This document shows positions 44,743 to 53,245 of a DNA stretch of 64,000 nt, piece by piece. The stretch is from Gemmata massiliana. Lineage in GTDB: Bacteria > Planctomycetota > Planctomycetia > Gemmatales > Gemmataceae. Location of the stretch: NCBI RefSeq assembly GCF_901538265.1, contig NZ_LR593886.1, forward strand, positions 7,833,738 through 7,897,737, written 5' to 3'. The translations under genes were made by a program, and so were the position numbers. Below the pieces are notes generated by a model, which did not search any database, had not been told where the DNA came from, and worked only from the letters and a program-made list of their open reading frames with translations. Each line of letters begins with the position of its first letter. Positions within the stretch are counted from its first letter, which is position 1.

Positions 44743-45507
44743 ATGTCCGAGCGCGACGCACTACTGGCCGCCGTTCTCGCGGCCCCCGACGACGACCTCG
44801 CGCGACTCGTGTTCGCGGACTGGCTGGAAGACACCGCCCGGCCCGCAGCGGTCGCGCGTGCACGATTCATCCGGCTCCAGATCGAACTCGCGAACACCAG
44901 CCCCGGCACCGCCACGTATCCCCAACACAACTTCGACCTCGCGGACGAAATCGATTCGCTCGCGGTGCGGTGGATGCGCTCCTGGCTGACCGAGTTCCCG
45001 CCCCAAGTGGCGCGAGCCGTGTGGAGTCAGCGGCTCGGTACAGGCGCGTTCCGCCGCGGGTTCCTGGACGGCGTGCGCCTCTCGCCCAAAATGTTTCTCG
45101 CGACCGCCCCCGCCCTGTTCGCTGCGGCCCCGATCACCTCGCTGCACTTACACGGCGAGTACAGCGACGGGAAAATGACCGCCCTCTTCACCAGCCCGCA
45201 CCTCCACAAACTGCACTCGGTCCGACTATCGGGCGGCTGGTGCGGCGACCGCATCGCCCGGCGGCTCGCGAAATGCCCGGACCTCGGCGCGGTCCGCGAA
45301 CTCGATCTCTCCGGGTGCTGGCTATCGGACCACGGGGCACTCGATCTGGCACGGTCCCCGGCCCTCGCCCGGCTCTCGGTCCTGCGGGTCTGCCGGAACC
45401 GACTGACCGGGTTCGGCGTCTACATGCTCGCGAGCGCCTCAACGCTGTCGCCGCTCGCGCGGTTCGATGCCGCCGAAAATCCCGGTGTGCGTGTGCCCCG
45501 TTGGTAG
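44743..45507 (+). CDS. TIGR02996 domain plus leucine-rich repeat protein (1)
   Basis: A 254-residue protein. Residues ~4-50 match the TIGR02996 repeat-companion domain, typical of Gemmata: LLAAVLAAPDDDLARLVFADWLEDT..VARARFIRLQIELA. The C-terminal half has degenerate leucine-rich repeats: LHKLHSVRLSGGWCGDRIARRL, VRELDLSGCWLSDHGALDLA, LSVLRVCRNRLTGFGVYMLA. It is a likely protein-interaction module; function unknown. Adjacent to a second copy (45540). Confidence 0.88.
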   Translation: MSERDALLAAVLAAPDDDLARLVFADWLEDTARPAAVARARFIRLQIELANTSPGTATYPQHNFDLADEIDSLAVRWMRSWLTEFPPQVARAVWSQRLGTGAFRRGFLDGVRLSPKMFLATAPALFAAAPITSLHLHGEYSDGKMTALFTSPHLHKLHSVRLSGGWCGDRIARRLAKCPDLGAVRELDLSGCWLSDHGALDLARSPALARLSVLRVCRNRLTGFGVYMLASASTLSPLARFDAAENPGVRVPRW

Positions 45508-45539
45508 TCGCGGCACCGGATCGGGTATGATTCACATTC

Positions 45540-46331
45540 ATGAACGACAGCGAGGCCCTCTTACGCACCATTGCGGCCGTCCCGGACGAGGACACCCCGC
45601 GACTCGTGTTCGCGGACTATCTCGATGAACTCGGGGGCGAAGCGAATTCCGCCCGCGCGCGGTTCATCCGGGTGCAAATCGACCTGGCCCGCAATCCCGG
45701 TCGGAGTTGGTTCGCGAACGCGGATCGGATCGAAGAAACAGCCCGCCTCGCGGCCCGGTTCGCAGACTCGTGGTTGAACGAACTCCCAGAGTGGGCCGCG
45801 AGTGCGGCCCGAACCCGGCCCCTGGGGAGTGACGACTTCCCACGCGGCTTTATGAACACGTTTCACATCGATCCCGCGACGTTCACGCTCAAAGGAAACG
45901 AACTGCTCGACGTCGCCCCGATTACGCGAATCGTCGCAATCGCGCCTCTCAGCCGTGCCGATCTCACGGCACTGTTTGTGTCGCCGTTTCTGCTGCGGGT
46001 CCGCGAATTACAACTGGCGCCGACCGACGGCGATCTGGCCGCGACGTTCATCAAGACTTCTCGGGTTCTACACACCTGCGAGGAACTCGACCTGTCCGTG
46101 TGCGGCCTGACGGACGCCGGCGCAACCTCCCTAACCGAATCTCTCACACTCACCAAACTCCGCGCACTGATCGCACGCGGGAACCGACTCACCGAAAGCG
46201 GGATCGCGAGCCTGTTGTCCGCGCCCAATTTACCGAATTTGCAGACTTTAGACGTTTACGGGGCACCCGGTAGCCACCGGTGGGGGCGCCGACTGCGTGC
46301 GCGGTTCCCACAGAAAACTGTACTTGTGTGA
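45540..46331 (+). CDS. TIGR02996 domain plus leucine-rich repeat protein (2)
   Basis: A 263-residue paralogue of the preceding gene, 32 bases downstream. The TIGR02996 segment is LLRTIAAVPDEDTPRLVFADYLDELGG..SARARFIRVQIDLA. Leucine-rich units follow: FLLRVRELQLAPTDGDLAATFI, CEELDLSVCGLTDAGATSL, LTKLRALIARGNRLTESGIASL, LPNLQTLDVYGAP. The two probably arose by tandem duplication and may be cotranscribed. Function unknown. Confidence 0.88.
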   Translation: MNDSEALLRTIAAVPDEDTPRLVFADYLDELGGEANSARARFIRVQIDLARNPGRSWFANADRIEETARLAARFADSWLNELPEWAASAARTRPLGSDDFPRGFMNTFHIDPATFTLKGNELLDVAPITRIVAIAPLSRADLTALFVSPFLLRVRELQLAPTDGDLAATFIKTSRVLHTCEELDLSVCGLTDAGATSLTESLTLTKLRALIARGNRLTESGIASLLSAPNLPNLQTLDVYGAPGSHRWGRRLRARFPQKTVLV

Positions 46332-46372
46332 CTCACCTTCACCCGACCGCGGGGCGAGCGTACTATTGCGGT

Positions 46373-48082
46373 ATGCTCCGCGAATTGTCTGTCCAAAATC
46401 TCGCTCTGATCGAAGACGTGCGGGTTGAACTGCACTCGGGGTTCTGCGCCTGGACCGGTGAAACCGGCGCCGGGAAATCGCTGCTCCTCGGCGCCCTCGG
46501 TTTGCTATTGGGTGAGCGCGGCAGCGCGGAACTCATTCGCGCCGGCGCGGACGAGCTTCGCGTGACCGGCCGGTTCGAGCTGTCACGCGCCGAACAGCGC
46601 GAGGCCGCCGCGGAACTGCTGCAAACGGAGTTCGAGGAAGACGACCTCATCCTGACGCGCCGGCTGTCCCGGTCCGGCCGCAGTTCGGCCCTCGTGAACG
46701 ACGTGCCCGTTGCGGTGTCCACGCTCCGGCGCATCGGCGAAATGCTTGTCGACGTTCACGGGCAGCGCGAGAGCTACTCACTCCTCCAGCCCGCGTACCA
46801 GCTCGAGCTGCTCGATGCGTTCGGCAAACTCGTTGACGTCCGCAAAAAGTACGTCGAAAAAGCCGATCGCGTGCGCGAACTGCGCGGGCAGCTCAAGGAT
46901 CTCTCGGACGCCAAACAAGCCCGACAGCGGGAACTCGCCCTCGTCCGTTTCGAGCGCGAGGATCTCGACAATGCGAAACTCACCCCGAACGAACTGCCGT
47001 CCCTCGTTAAAGAGCGCGAGCGACTCATTCACGCCCAGAGCCTCGCGAAGTTCACCAGTGGCGTCGCCGCGCGCCTCTCAGACGACGACGGAGCGGTAGC
47101 CGAAGTCCTCGGCCGGCTCCTTAAAGAGTCACTCAAGTGGTCGTCGTTCGACCCGAAGCTCGCGGAAGTGAGTCAGCGCCTCGACGCCCTGCGCCCCGAA
47201 GTAGAAGACCTCGCGGACACCTGCCGCGACCTCGCCGAGCGCTTCGAGTCCGACCCGGACCGGCTCGAAGAGGTCGAAAAGCGCATCGCACTCCTGAAGA
47301 AGCTCCAGGCCCGGTACGGCAAAACGCCGGACGAACTGATCGTCTACCGCGACACGCTCGACGCGAAAGAAACCGAACTCCAGAAGCAGGAAGACGACCT
47401 CTCGGGTATCGATGCGCGCCTGCGTGCCGCCTATTTGGAGATGAAAGAAGTCGCGAACGTGCTGAGTCGAGGCCGCGCGAAAGTGGCGAAAAAGCTCGCC
47501 GCCGATTCCCAAAAGCACCTCGCCGATCTCGGGATGCCGAAGGCGAAACTCGATGCATCGATTGAACTGATCGCGCTCCCAGACGATCCGATGGCGGGCG
47601 ACGTGCCCATTTCGGGCATCGACCAACTCGAACTGATCCTCACCGCAAACCCCGGCGAACCCGCGCGCCCGCTGCGCAAAGTCGCTAGCGGCGGCGAGTT
47701 GTCGCGCACCATGCTCGCGCTGAAGACCGTCCTCGCCGCACACGACCCGGTTCGCACGCTCGTCGTGTTCGACGAAATCGACGCGAACGTCGGCGGGCGC
47801 CTCGGCGACGTGCTCGGCCAGAAGCTCTCGACGCTCGGCCAGTCGCACCAGGTGCTCTGCGTGACACACTTACCACAGGTCGCCAGTTACGCCACGTACC
47901 AGTGGACGATCCGCAAAGAATCCACCACCAAACGCACCGCCACGACCATCACACAACTGACCTCGGACGAGTCCCGCGTCGAGGAACTCGCAATGATGCT
48001 GCGCGGCGAGTCGCGTTCTGAAACCACACGCAAGGAAGCCGCCGAAATGCTAAAAGTGGCCCAAATGCAGCGTGCGGGGTGA
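46373..48082 (+). CDS. recN: DNA repair protein RecN
   Basis: A 569-residue SMC-like ATPase from ATG 46373. The Walker A is GETGAGKS (residues 29-36), a two-part coiled coil occupies the middle, and the C-terminal ATPase half has the ABC signature KVASGGELSRTMLALKTVL, Walker B LVVFDEIDANVGGRLGDVLGQKL, and the His-containing VLCVTHLPQVASYA. RecN assists RecA in double-strand-break repair. Its last 25 codons are duplicated as a relic near 49985, and the same downstream repeat follows both copies. Confidence 0.95.
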   Translation: MLRELSVQNLALIEDVRVELHSGFCAWTGETGAGKSLLLGALGLLLGERGSAELIRAGADELRVTGRFELSRAEQREAAAELLQTEFEEDDLILTRRLSRSGRSSALVNDVPVAVSTLRRIGEMLVDVHGQRESYSLLQPAYQLELLDAFGKLVDVRKKYVEKADRVRELRGQLKDLSDAKQARQRELALVRFEREDLDNAKLTPNELPSLVKERERLIHAQSLAKFTSGVAARLSDDDGAVAEVLGRLLKESLKWSSFDPKLAEVSQRLDALRPEVEDLADTCRDLAERFESDPDRLEEVEKRIALLKKLQARYGKTPDELIVYRDTLDAKETELQKQEDDLSGIDARLRAAYLEMKEVANVLSRGRAKVAKKLAADSQKHLADLGMPKAKLDASIELIALPDDPMAGDVPISGIDQLELILTANPGEPARPLRKVASGGELSRTMLALKTVLAAHDPVRTLVVFDEIDANVGGRLGDVLGQKLSTLGQSHQVLCVTHLPQVASYATYQWTIRKESTTKRTATTITQLTSDESRVEELAMMLRGESRSETTRKEAAEMLKVAQMQRAG

Positions 48083-48097
48083 AGGAAGGTAAAAATG

Positions 48098-48180
48098 AAC
48101 CGCGGATAAACGCAGATCACGCGGATCAAAACCAAAGCAAGTTGGCCACAAAAAGGTACAAAGAGCACAAAAGAAAACGG
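48098..48180. repeat. Dispersed CGCGGATCAAA repeat, copy A
   Basis: Begins AACCGCGGATAAACGCAGA and contains ACGCGGATCAAAAC, then an A-rich stretch ending AGAAAACGG. Copy B (50088-50168) follows the recN relic and copy C (22401-22430) is a shorter inverted version. Confidence 0.6.
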
Positions 48181-48304
48181 AATACGGTAACCGGATGACG
48201 TCACTCCAAGAGGTGAAGAGTCAGTCGCCGTCGACGACAGTTAAAAGTGCTGTGAAGACCGCGCCAGAGCCATTTACTGTGTGGAAGTGACTGATACTGG
48301 CGCG

Positions 48305-48372
48305 CACCCGCTCGTTGGCACTCGCGGTTCGCCTGAGCCTTTTGGCGAACCGCGAGTGCCAACGAGCGGGTG
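48305..48372. repeat. Long perfect palindrome, copy 2 (REP-like)
   Basis: 29-base arms 48305-48333 and 48344-48372, perfectly complementary, with a 10-base loop containing TTTT. Compared with copy 1, TTAAC becomes TTGGC on the left arm and the right arm changes to match (GTTAA to GCCAA). Confidence 0.85.
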
Positions 48373-48445
48373 GAAATACGCAACTGCGAGAATTCAACAG
48401 CCGTGAAGGTCGCGCCCAGTTTGTTGCGACACCCCGCCAGAGCGA

Positions 48446-49855
48446 TCACTTTGCCGAGATGCAATACAGTGCATCGACGCTGCGAATAAACAGCGCTCCG
48501 CTCGCGGCCGCGGGGCTGGCCCAGTAGGTGTCTCGACCGAGCTTGTTCACCCGCACCAAATCGAACTCGCTGCCCGCCTTCAGCACGTGGGTCGCACCAG
48601 TTTCATCCAAGCAGAAGATGTGGCCGTCGGCCGCCCACGGGGACGCCCAGAACGCCCCAGCGGACGGGATGCGTTCTTTCGTGTACGCCGCCTTTCCGGT
48701 CTTCGCGTCGAAGCAACTGATGGTGCCGCCGTTGCGATCGAGTGTATACACGAACCCGTCGTACACGAGTGGGGACGAAGCGGCCGGCCATGCGCGCGAC
48801 GCGGCCCAAGCGACGCCCTCGCTCGACGTTTCACCGGCCTTCGGGGTGATGTCACCCTTCGCACCGGCTTTCACCGCAAACAGCGTCCCGGCGGCGCGGC
48901 CACCGCCGCCTCCACCCTTCGGGCCACCCGGACCGCCGCCACCACCCTGTCCCACGCCAACGTACAGGCGCTCCGCGTCACCCGTGGGGGACGCCGAACT
49001 TTGCCCGCCGCCCACGTCGAGCGTCCACACCACCTTGCCGTCGACCGGGCTGTACCCGCGAATCGCCTGCGCGCCCGCGACGACGATGTCGGTGCGGTCC
49101 TTGGTCTTCCAAACAAACGGGGTCGCCCACCCGGATTTCTCGCGCCGCTCCACCTTCCACACTTCGTTCCCGGTCTTCGTGTCGAACGCGGCCAGGAAGG
49201 ATTTCTCTTCGTTGTCGCACTGGATGATGAGCTTGTCGGCCGCCAGCACCGGGGAACTCGCGGTGCCCCACCCGGCTTGCATCGCGTGGGTGCCGAGATC
49301 CTTCTTCCACAGCTCTTTGCCGCTGAGATCGTAGCAGAACAGGCCCGTCATGCCGAAGTACGCGAACACGCGCTCGCCGTCACTGACCGGCGTTTCGGTC
49401 GCATAAGTGTTGCTCCCGTGCGTGGGGATCGTCGGCCGCGCCTCTTTGACGACCTTCTCCCACACGGTCTTCCCGGTGGCGCGTTCGAGGCACACGAGCT
49501 TGAACTGGTACGTGGCCTTTGGTGCCCCAGCGCCGCCTCCACCTCCTCCGCCACCACCGCCGCCTTTTCCGCCACCGAACCCGCCCCCGGACTTCGGCTT
49601 CGGCTGCCCCTCCGAGAACGCGGTGGTGACGAACACCTTGTCGCCGATCACGATCGGGCACGACCACGCAACGCCCGCTACTGCGACCTTCCAACGCACG
49701 TTCTTATCCGCCGACCACTCCGCTGGCGGTTTGGCGTCGGTTATGACCCCGGTTCCCGTCGGCCCGCGGAATTGCGGCCAGTCTTCGGCCTGACTACTGG
49801 TGGTGGCGAGCGGAACCAAGACGAGTAGTGCGAGTAGAGGTCGGAATCGGCGCAT
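48446..49855 (-). CDS. Exported PQQ-like beta-propeller protein
   Basis: A 469-residue exported protein from ATG 49855, signal peptide LLALLVLVPLATTSSQA. Multiple propeller repeats follow: DWPQFRGPTGTGVI (the planctomycete entry motif), CLERATGKTVWEKVV, CYDLSGKELWKKDL, AFDTKTGNEVWKVERREK, GYSPVDGKVVWTLDVGG and CFDAKTGKAAYTKE. Blades of this PQQ/YncE type bind partners or cofactors; no dehydrogenase catalytic residues are evident. Two glycine-rich loops interrupt the blades (~residues 98-115 with a run of 11 glycines, and ~310). Function unknown. Confidence 0.85.
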   Translation of the reverse strand: MRRFRPLLALLVLVPLATTSSQAEDWPQFRGPTGTGVITDAKPPAEWSADKNVRWKVAVAGVAWSCPIVIGDKVFVTTAFSEGQPKPKSGGGFGGGKGGGGGGGGGGGAGAPKATYQFKLVCLERATGKTVWEKVVKEARPTIPTHGSNTYATETPVSDGERVFAYFGMTGLFCYDLSGKELWKKDLGTHAMQAGWGTASSPVLAADKLIIQCDNEEKSFLAAFDTKTGNEVWKVERREKSGWATPFVWKTKDRTDIVVAGAQAIRGYSPVDGKVVWTLDVGGGQSSASPTGDAERLYVGVGQGGGGGPGGPKGGGGGGRAAGTLFAVKAGAKGDITPKAGETSSEGVAWAASRAWPAASSPLVYDGFVYTLDRNGGTISCFDAKTGKAAYTKERIPSAGAFWASPWAADGHIFCLDETGATHVLKAGSEFDLVRVNKLGRDTYWASPAAASGALFIRSVDALYCISAK

Positions 49856-49984
49856 CGAACCCTCGTGTTCTGAGCAAAACGGCACTCATTAAACCCGCAA
49901 ATGGTTTAGCCGGGGACATGAAATTGCGATGAGCGGAGCCACGTTGCCGTCGAGATGTCACGGAGCGGTCACTCCGTTGCGCCA

Positions 49985-50061
49985 GGGGTGAGTCGCGTGC
50001 CGAAACCACGCGCAAGGAAGCCGCCGAAGCGCTAAAAGTTTCTCAAATGCAGCGTGTGGGG
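49985..50061 (+). pseudogene. Duplicated recN 3' end (relic)
   Basis: In frame it reads SRAETTRKEAAEALKVSQMQRVG then stop, matching recN's own tail SRSETTRKEAAEMLKVAQMQRAG. Most mismatches are single bases, including third positions. It lacks everything upstream and cannot encode a RecN protein. Confidence 0.85.
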
Positions 50062-50087
50062 TGAAAACGGGGCGAAATTGAAACACG

Positions 50088-50168
50088 AACCGCGGATAAA
50101 TGGAGAGAACGCGGATCAAAACAGAGCAAATTGCTGACGAAAGATGACAAAGGCTACAGAAGAAAACG
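50088..50168. repeat. Dispersed CGCGGATCAAA repeat, copy B
   Basis: Begins GAACCGCGGATAAATGGAGA and contains AACGCGGATCAAAAC, ending AGAAAACGG like copy A. It sits the same distance after the recN relic as copy A does after recN. Confidence 0.65.
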
Positions 50169-50196
50169 GGGTACAGCGCCCCCACGCCTCGCCCGG

Positions 50197-50832
50197 TTAC
50201 TTCTTCCCCAAGAGCGAATCCAGGCCCCAGCACCCGCGCACGTGCGGCCCCGGGCCTCGCAGGTGGTCCAGTAAACTCACGTCCGAGCAGCCCGCCTCTT
50301 CAACCGCGTCGGCCAAAACTGCGAGGCGCACCGAATCCAGTTCGCCACTGGGCAAGGCGCGTTCTTCGTAAGCCGATCGAGCCAGCGCGACCACGTCCGC
50401 GGTCAGCCACCGGCGATCAAGAGGGACGGCGCGGAACGGGTTGCCGAAGACCTCGCGAAAAATGGCCGTCACACCGGCCTTCCGTAAACCGGTCATCCCG
50501 GCTTGGGTAGCGCAGGCCACCGCTGCGTGCCGGGCATTGGGATCGGCACTGTTTGCAGCCGCCCACGGCGCGCGAATGGCCTCCCGCCTCCGAACGGACT
50601 TGAACGCCGCGTCGCACGCCGGCTGCAATTTATTGGCCGGGGCGCGTTCGTCGGCGACAAGTTCGGCGAGTTCGACGGCGCGGCGGATGGCCTCCTGGTC
50701 GAACCGGTTCCACAGCCGCCGGCTCACGGCGCAAGCGAACAGACGCAGTTTCCTGGGAGTGAATGCCCCTCTCGGAGCACCCAACATCATCAGGTAGGGG
50801 TCTTTGCTGGCCAGCCATTCCGCTTCAGTCAC
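50197..50832 (-). CDS. TEAEW-family hypothetical protein (second copy)
   Basis: A 211-residue member of the same family as the gene at 665-1435. It is taken to start at GTG 50832 (VTEAEW, with AAGGGGG six bases upstream); ATG 50859 would add nine residues. It shares TEAEW, RKLRLFACAVSRRLW, GNPFRAVPLDRRWL and the C-terminal GPHVRGCWGLDSLLGKK. A stretch of the 665 copy between the two outer blocks is shorter here. Function unknown; cytoplasmic by prediction. Confidence 0.75.
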   Translation of the reverse strand: MTEAEWLASKDPYLMMLGAPRGAFTPRKLRLFACAVSRRLWNRFDQEAIRRAVELAELVADERAPANKLQPACDAAFKSVRRREAIRAPWAAANSADPNARHAAVACATQAGMTGLRKAGVTAIFREVFGNPFRAVPLDRRWLTADVVALARSAYEERALPSGELDSVRLAVLADAVEEAGCSDVSLLDHLRGPGPHVRGCWGLDSLLGKK

Positions 50833-51277
50833 CGGCGCCCCCTTGTTACACACAGCCATCACAGGGTAAGCCGAACTCGCCCGCCGAGACAACGGTGGCG
50901 GTCTACTAGATGACAGAAAGAGAAAAACAAAGTGTGGTCCGCTTTTCCAGGAAATCTTTCCCAATTTCTCATGCAGGCACAAATGGCATTGCGTATACTA
51001 AAGCACCAGTGTTCTGAAGCGTCTGTAGGGAATTGGGATTCTCGATCCGATGCCAACCCAAAACGGGAGAAGTGCGCAACAAATTCAATTTACCCAATCG
51101 AGTACACAATCACAACTTACAGCAATTATACAGCATTCAGCAGCCCCAAAATGTTAGCAAATGTTAGCCTCGGAGCCGAAGCCGCCGCCTACGAAAGGGT
51201 AGACGTTTCTTCGCCCCGGAGGGGCCGTCTGGCGTAGCACAGGGCGGGAGCCCTGTGCCAAAACCCGAAGCCGATCG
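50833..51277. other. 445-base AT-richer gap
   Basis: Distinctly more AT-rich (51080-51170) than the rest of the window, suggesting a foreign or relaxed stretch. It has a short direct repeat AATGTTAGC near 51149-51168 and the GC-rich hairpin repeat at 51213-51258. No credible gene. Confidence 0.5.
51213..51258. repeat. GC-rich double-hairpin repeat, probably dispersed
   Basis: GCCCC-gga-GGGGC (51213-51225) followed by GCACAGGGC-ggga-GCCCTGTGC (51237-51258). I recall similar strings scattered in planctomycete intergenic DNA; no second copy was seen in this window. Confidence 0.45.
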
Positions 51278-51688
51278 TTACTCCGGCACAGCCAAGACCT
51301 TGATCTTCGGTTCACCTTCACACATCGGAATCACGGTTCCGAGCAGCGTTCCGGTGTGTTTCTCCTTCATGTGGGCTTCGAGCGCCGCGATGCCCTTGAA
51401 GTGCTCGTACATGACGTAAGTGGTCGGTTCGTCCGGGTCGCGGTTGAGGTAGTACGCGACGCACCCCGGTTCTTTCCGCGTGGCGGCCAGCGCCGGGGCG
51501 AACGCCTCCTCGAACTTCTTCTCGTTACCGGCCTTCACTTTAAACGTGACCAGGAGCGCGAACGGCTTCTTCTCGTCCTTGACCTTCGACTTGATGAGCG
51601 CGACAACCGGGTTCTCGTCGGCCGCGGGGGTTGGGGTAGCGACCACAAGCAGCGCAAGTGGAGCGGTCAGTAGTAGCGCACGAAACAT
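51278..51688 (-). CDS. Exported ABM-domain (antibiotic-biosynthesis-monooxygenase-like) protein
   Basis: A 136-residue protein with a signal peptide (MFRALLLTAPLALLVVATPTPAA). The remainder is one ABM domain: FALLVTFKVKAGNEKKFEEAFAPALAATRKEPGCVAYYLNRDPDEPTTYVMYEHFKGIAALEAHM. ABM domains are ferredoxin-like dimers found in small oxygenases and quinol-related enzymes. Exported versions are seen in planctomycetes; substrate unknown. Confidence 0.8.
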   Translation of the reverse strand: MFRALLLTAPLALLVVATPTPAADENPVVALIKSKVKDEKKPFALLVTFKVKAGNEKKFEEAFAPALAATRKEPGCVAYYLNRDPDEPTTYVMYEHFKGIAALEAHMKEKHTGTLLGTVIPMCEGEPKIKVLAVPE

Positions 51689-51824
51689 GGGTCCGTCTCC
51701 TTGGTAATTTGGGCCGAGCTATCGAACCACACCGCGTGCGCGATTGCACGCGGAAAACTGCGGTTGCTCACATCCAAAACTTTAGGGAGAATCTCCCGCC
51801 CTCAATGCCGGGAAGGGAATCCCC

Positions 51825-53081
51825 ATGCGCGAACTGAACATTGCGGTTCTGGACGAGGAATTGCCGTTCCCACTAACGTCGGGAAAGCGGATTCGCACCT
51901 TCAACTTGCTCCAGCGCCTCGCGACGCGGCACAAAGTGACGGTCCTCTGCCACCGGAACCCGGACCGCAACGAATCCCTGGACGCCGAAGACGCCTTCCG
52001 CGCGGCTGGCATCGCGACGGTCGTCGTGGACCGAGCGGTGCCGTCGAAATCCGGGGCCGGCTTCTACGCGCGACTGGCGGGGAACCTGCTCTCCCCCCTC
52101 CCCTACTCGGTCAGCACGCACGCCAGCCCCGAACTGTCCGAGGCGGTTCGCGCGTTCGCGAACGAGAACGCCGTCGACGTGTGGCACTGCGAGTGGACGC
52201 CTTACGCCCAGGTGCTGCGCGACGCACTGGGTCCGCGCCTCGATTCCGTTCCGTGGACCGTCATGGCCCACAACGTCGAATCGCTCATCTGGCAGCGCTA
52301 CGTGGAAACGGCCGATAACCCGGCGAAGCGGTGGTACATCCGCAAGCAGTTGAAGAAGTTCGAGCGGTTCGAGCGCTGGGCCTATTCCAACGCGACCGCG
52401 TCGATTGCCGTGAGCCGCGAGGACGCGACGCTCATGCGCACGGAGTTCGGCGCAACTCGCACGCGGGTCGTTGATAACGGCGTGGACGTCAATTACTTCC
52501 GCCCGCAACGCGACATCGAACGCGATCCGGCCCAAATGCTCTTCATGGGCAGCCTCGACTGGCGCCCGAACCAGGACGCCGCGGAACAGCTTCTCAACGA
52601 AGTCCTGCCCCGCGTGCGTGCCCGTGTTCCGCACGCGACGGCCGTGCTGGTAGGTCGCCGACCGCCCGAGTGGTTGCGTGTACTGGCCGCGGCAACTCCC
52701 GGAGCAGAGCTTCACGCCGACGTGCCCGACGTGCGCCCATTCCTCGCACGCTGCGGGTTCCTCACGGTGCCGCTGCGGATCGGCGGCGGGTCACGACTGA
52801 AAATCCTCGAAGCACTCTCGGCCGAAACACCCGTCGTCAGCACGCGGGTCGGGGCCGAAGGACTGGAACTGACGCCGAACCGCGACCTGTTCGTCGCGAA
52901 TTCGACCGACGAACTGGTGAACCTGACGCTCGACGCGATCCAGCGCCCGGACGAACTGCAAGACACCGCCGAGCGCGGCCGGCGCCAGGTTCTGGCCCGC
53001 TACTCGTGGGAACTGCTCGCCGAGCGGCTCGACAGCGTGTGGACCGCGGTCGCCCGCAATCCGGCTCTGGCCGAAGCCTAA
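51825..53081 (+). CDS. Glycosyltransferase family 4-like protein
   Basis: A 418-residue GT-B glycosyltransferase. The N-terminal domain has NIAVLDEELPFPLTSGKRIRTFNLLQRLA (the SGG-type entry loop), CEWTPYAQVLRDAL and MAHNVESLIWQRY. The donor domain has VDNGVDVNYFRP, LFMGSLDWRPNQDAAEQLL, VLVGRRPPEWLRVLA, DVRPFLARCGFLTVPLRIGGGSRLKILEALSAETPVVSTRVGAEGL. This resembles exosortase-associated or WcaI-like sugar transferases. It likely builds a cell-surface glycan. No operon partner on this strand. Confidence 0.88.
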   Translation: MRELNIAVLDEELPFPLTSGKRIRTFNLLQRLATRHKVTVLCHRNPDRNESLDAEDAFRAAGIATVVVDRAVPSKSGAGFYARLAGNLLSPLPYSVSTHASPELSEAVRAFANENAVDVWHCEWTPYAQVLRDALGPRLDSVPWTVMAHNVESLIWQRYVETADNPAKRWYIRKQLKKFERFERWAYSNATASIAVSREDATLMRTEFGATRTRVVDNGVDVNYFRPQRDIERDPAQMLFMGSLDWRPNQDAAEQLLNEVLPRVRARVPHATAVLVGRRPPEWLRVLAAATPGAELHADVPDVRPFLARCGFLTVPLRIGGGSRLKILEALSAETPVVSTRVGAEGLELTPNRDLFVANSTDELVNLTLDAIQRPDELQDTAERGRRQVLARYSWELLAERLDSVWTAVARNPALAEA

Positions 53082-53245
53082 CCGGTTGCGATTTTTTGCA
53101 TTGGGCGCGTTTCCGGGTGTCACGCGAATGTAACATTTCGCATTTGCCAAGCGCGAAGCCGGGGTCGCTCGTCGAGTAAGGTGACTCTCCCCGTTCCTCT
53201 CTCCGAGGAACGGCCAGTTTCCTCAATTCGATGAGGTTTCTCGCC

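Larger units (their letters stand above)
48083..48445. other. Repeat-rich 363-base gap after recN
   Basis: Contains the dispersed CGCGGATCAAA repeat (48098-48180) and palindrome copy 2 (48305-48372). No gene is seen. Confidence 0.6.
49856..50196. other. Repeat-rich 341-base gap
   Basis: Holds the recN-tail relic (49985-50061) and repeat copy B (50088-50168). Apart from these there is no gene. Confidence 0.6.

Noticed and set aside
49407-49793. Proline-rich open frame antisense to the PQQ gene
   Set aside because: It is the complement of the glycine-rich loop of the real gene.
50932-51237. 101-residue open frame before the ABM gene
   Set aside because: It spans the AT-rich island and the hairpin repeat and has no ribosome-binding site or family pattern.
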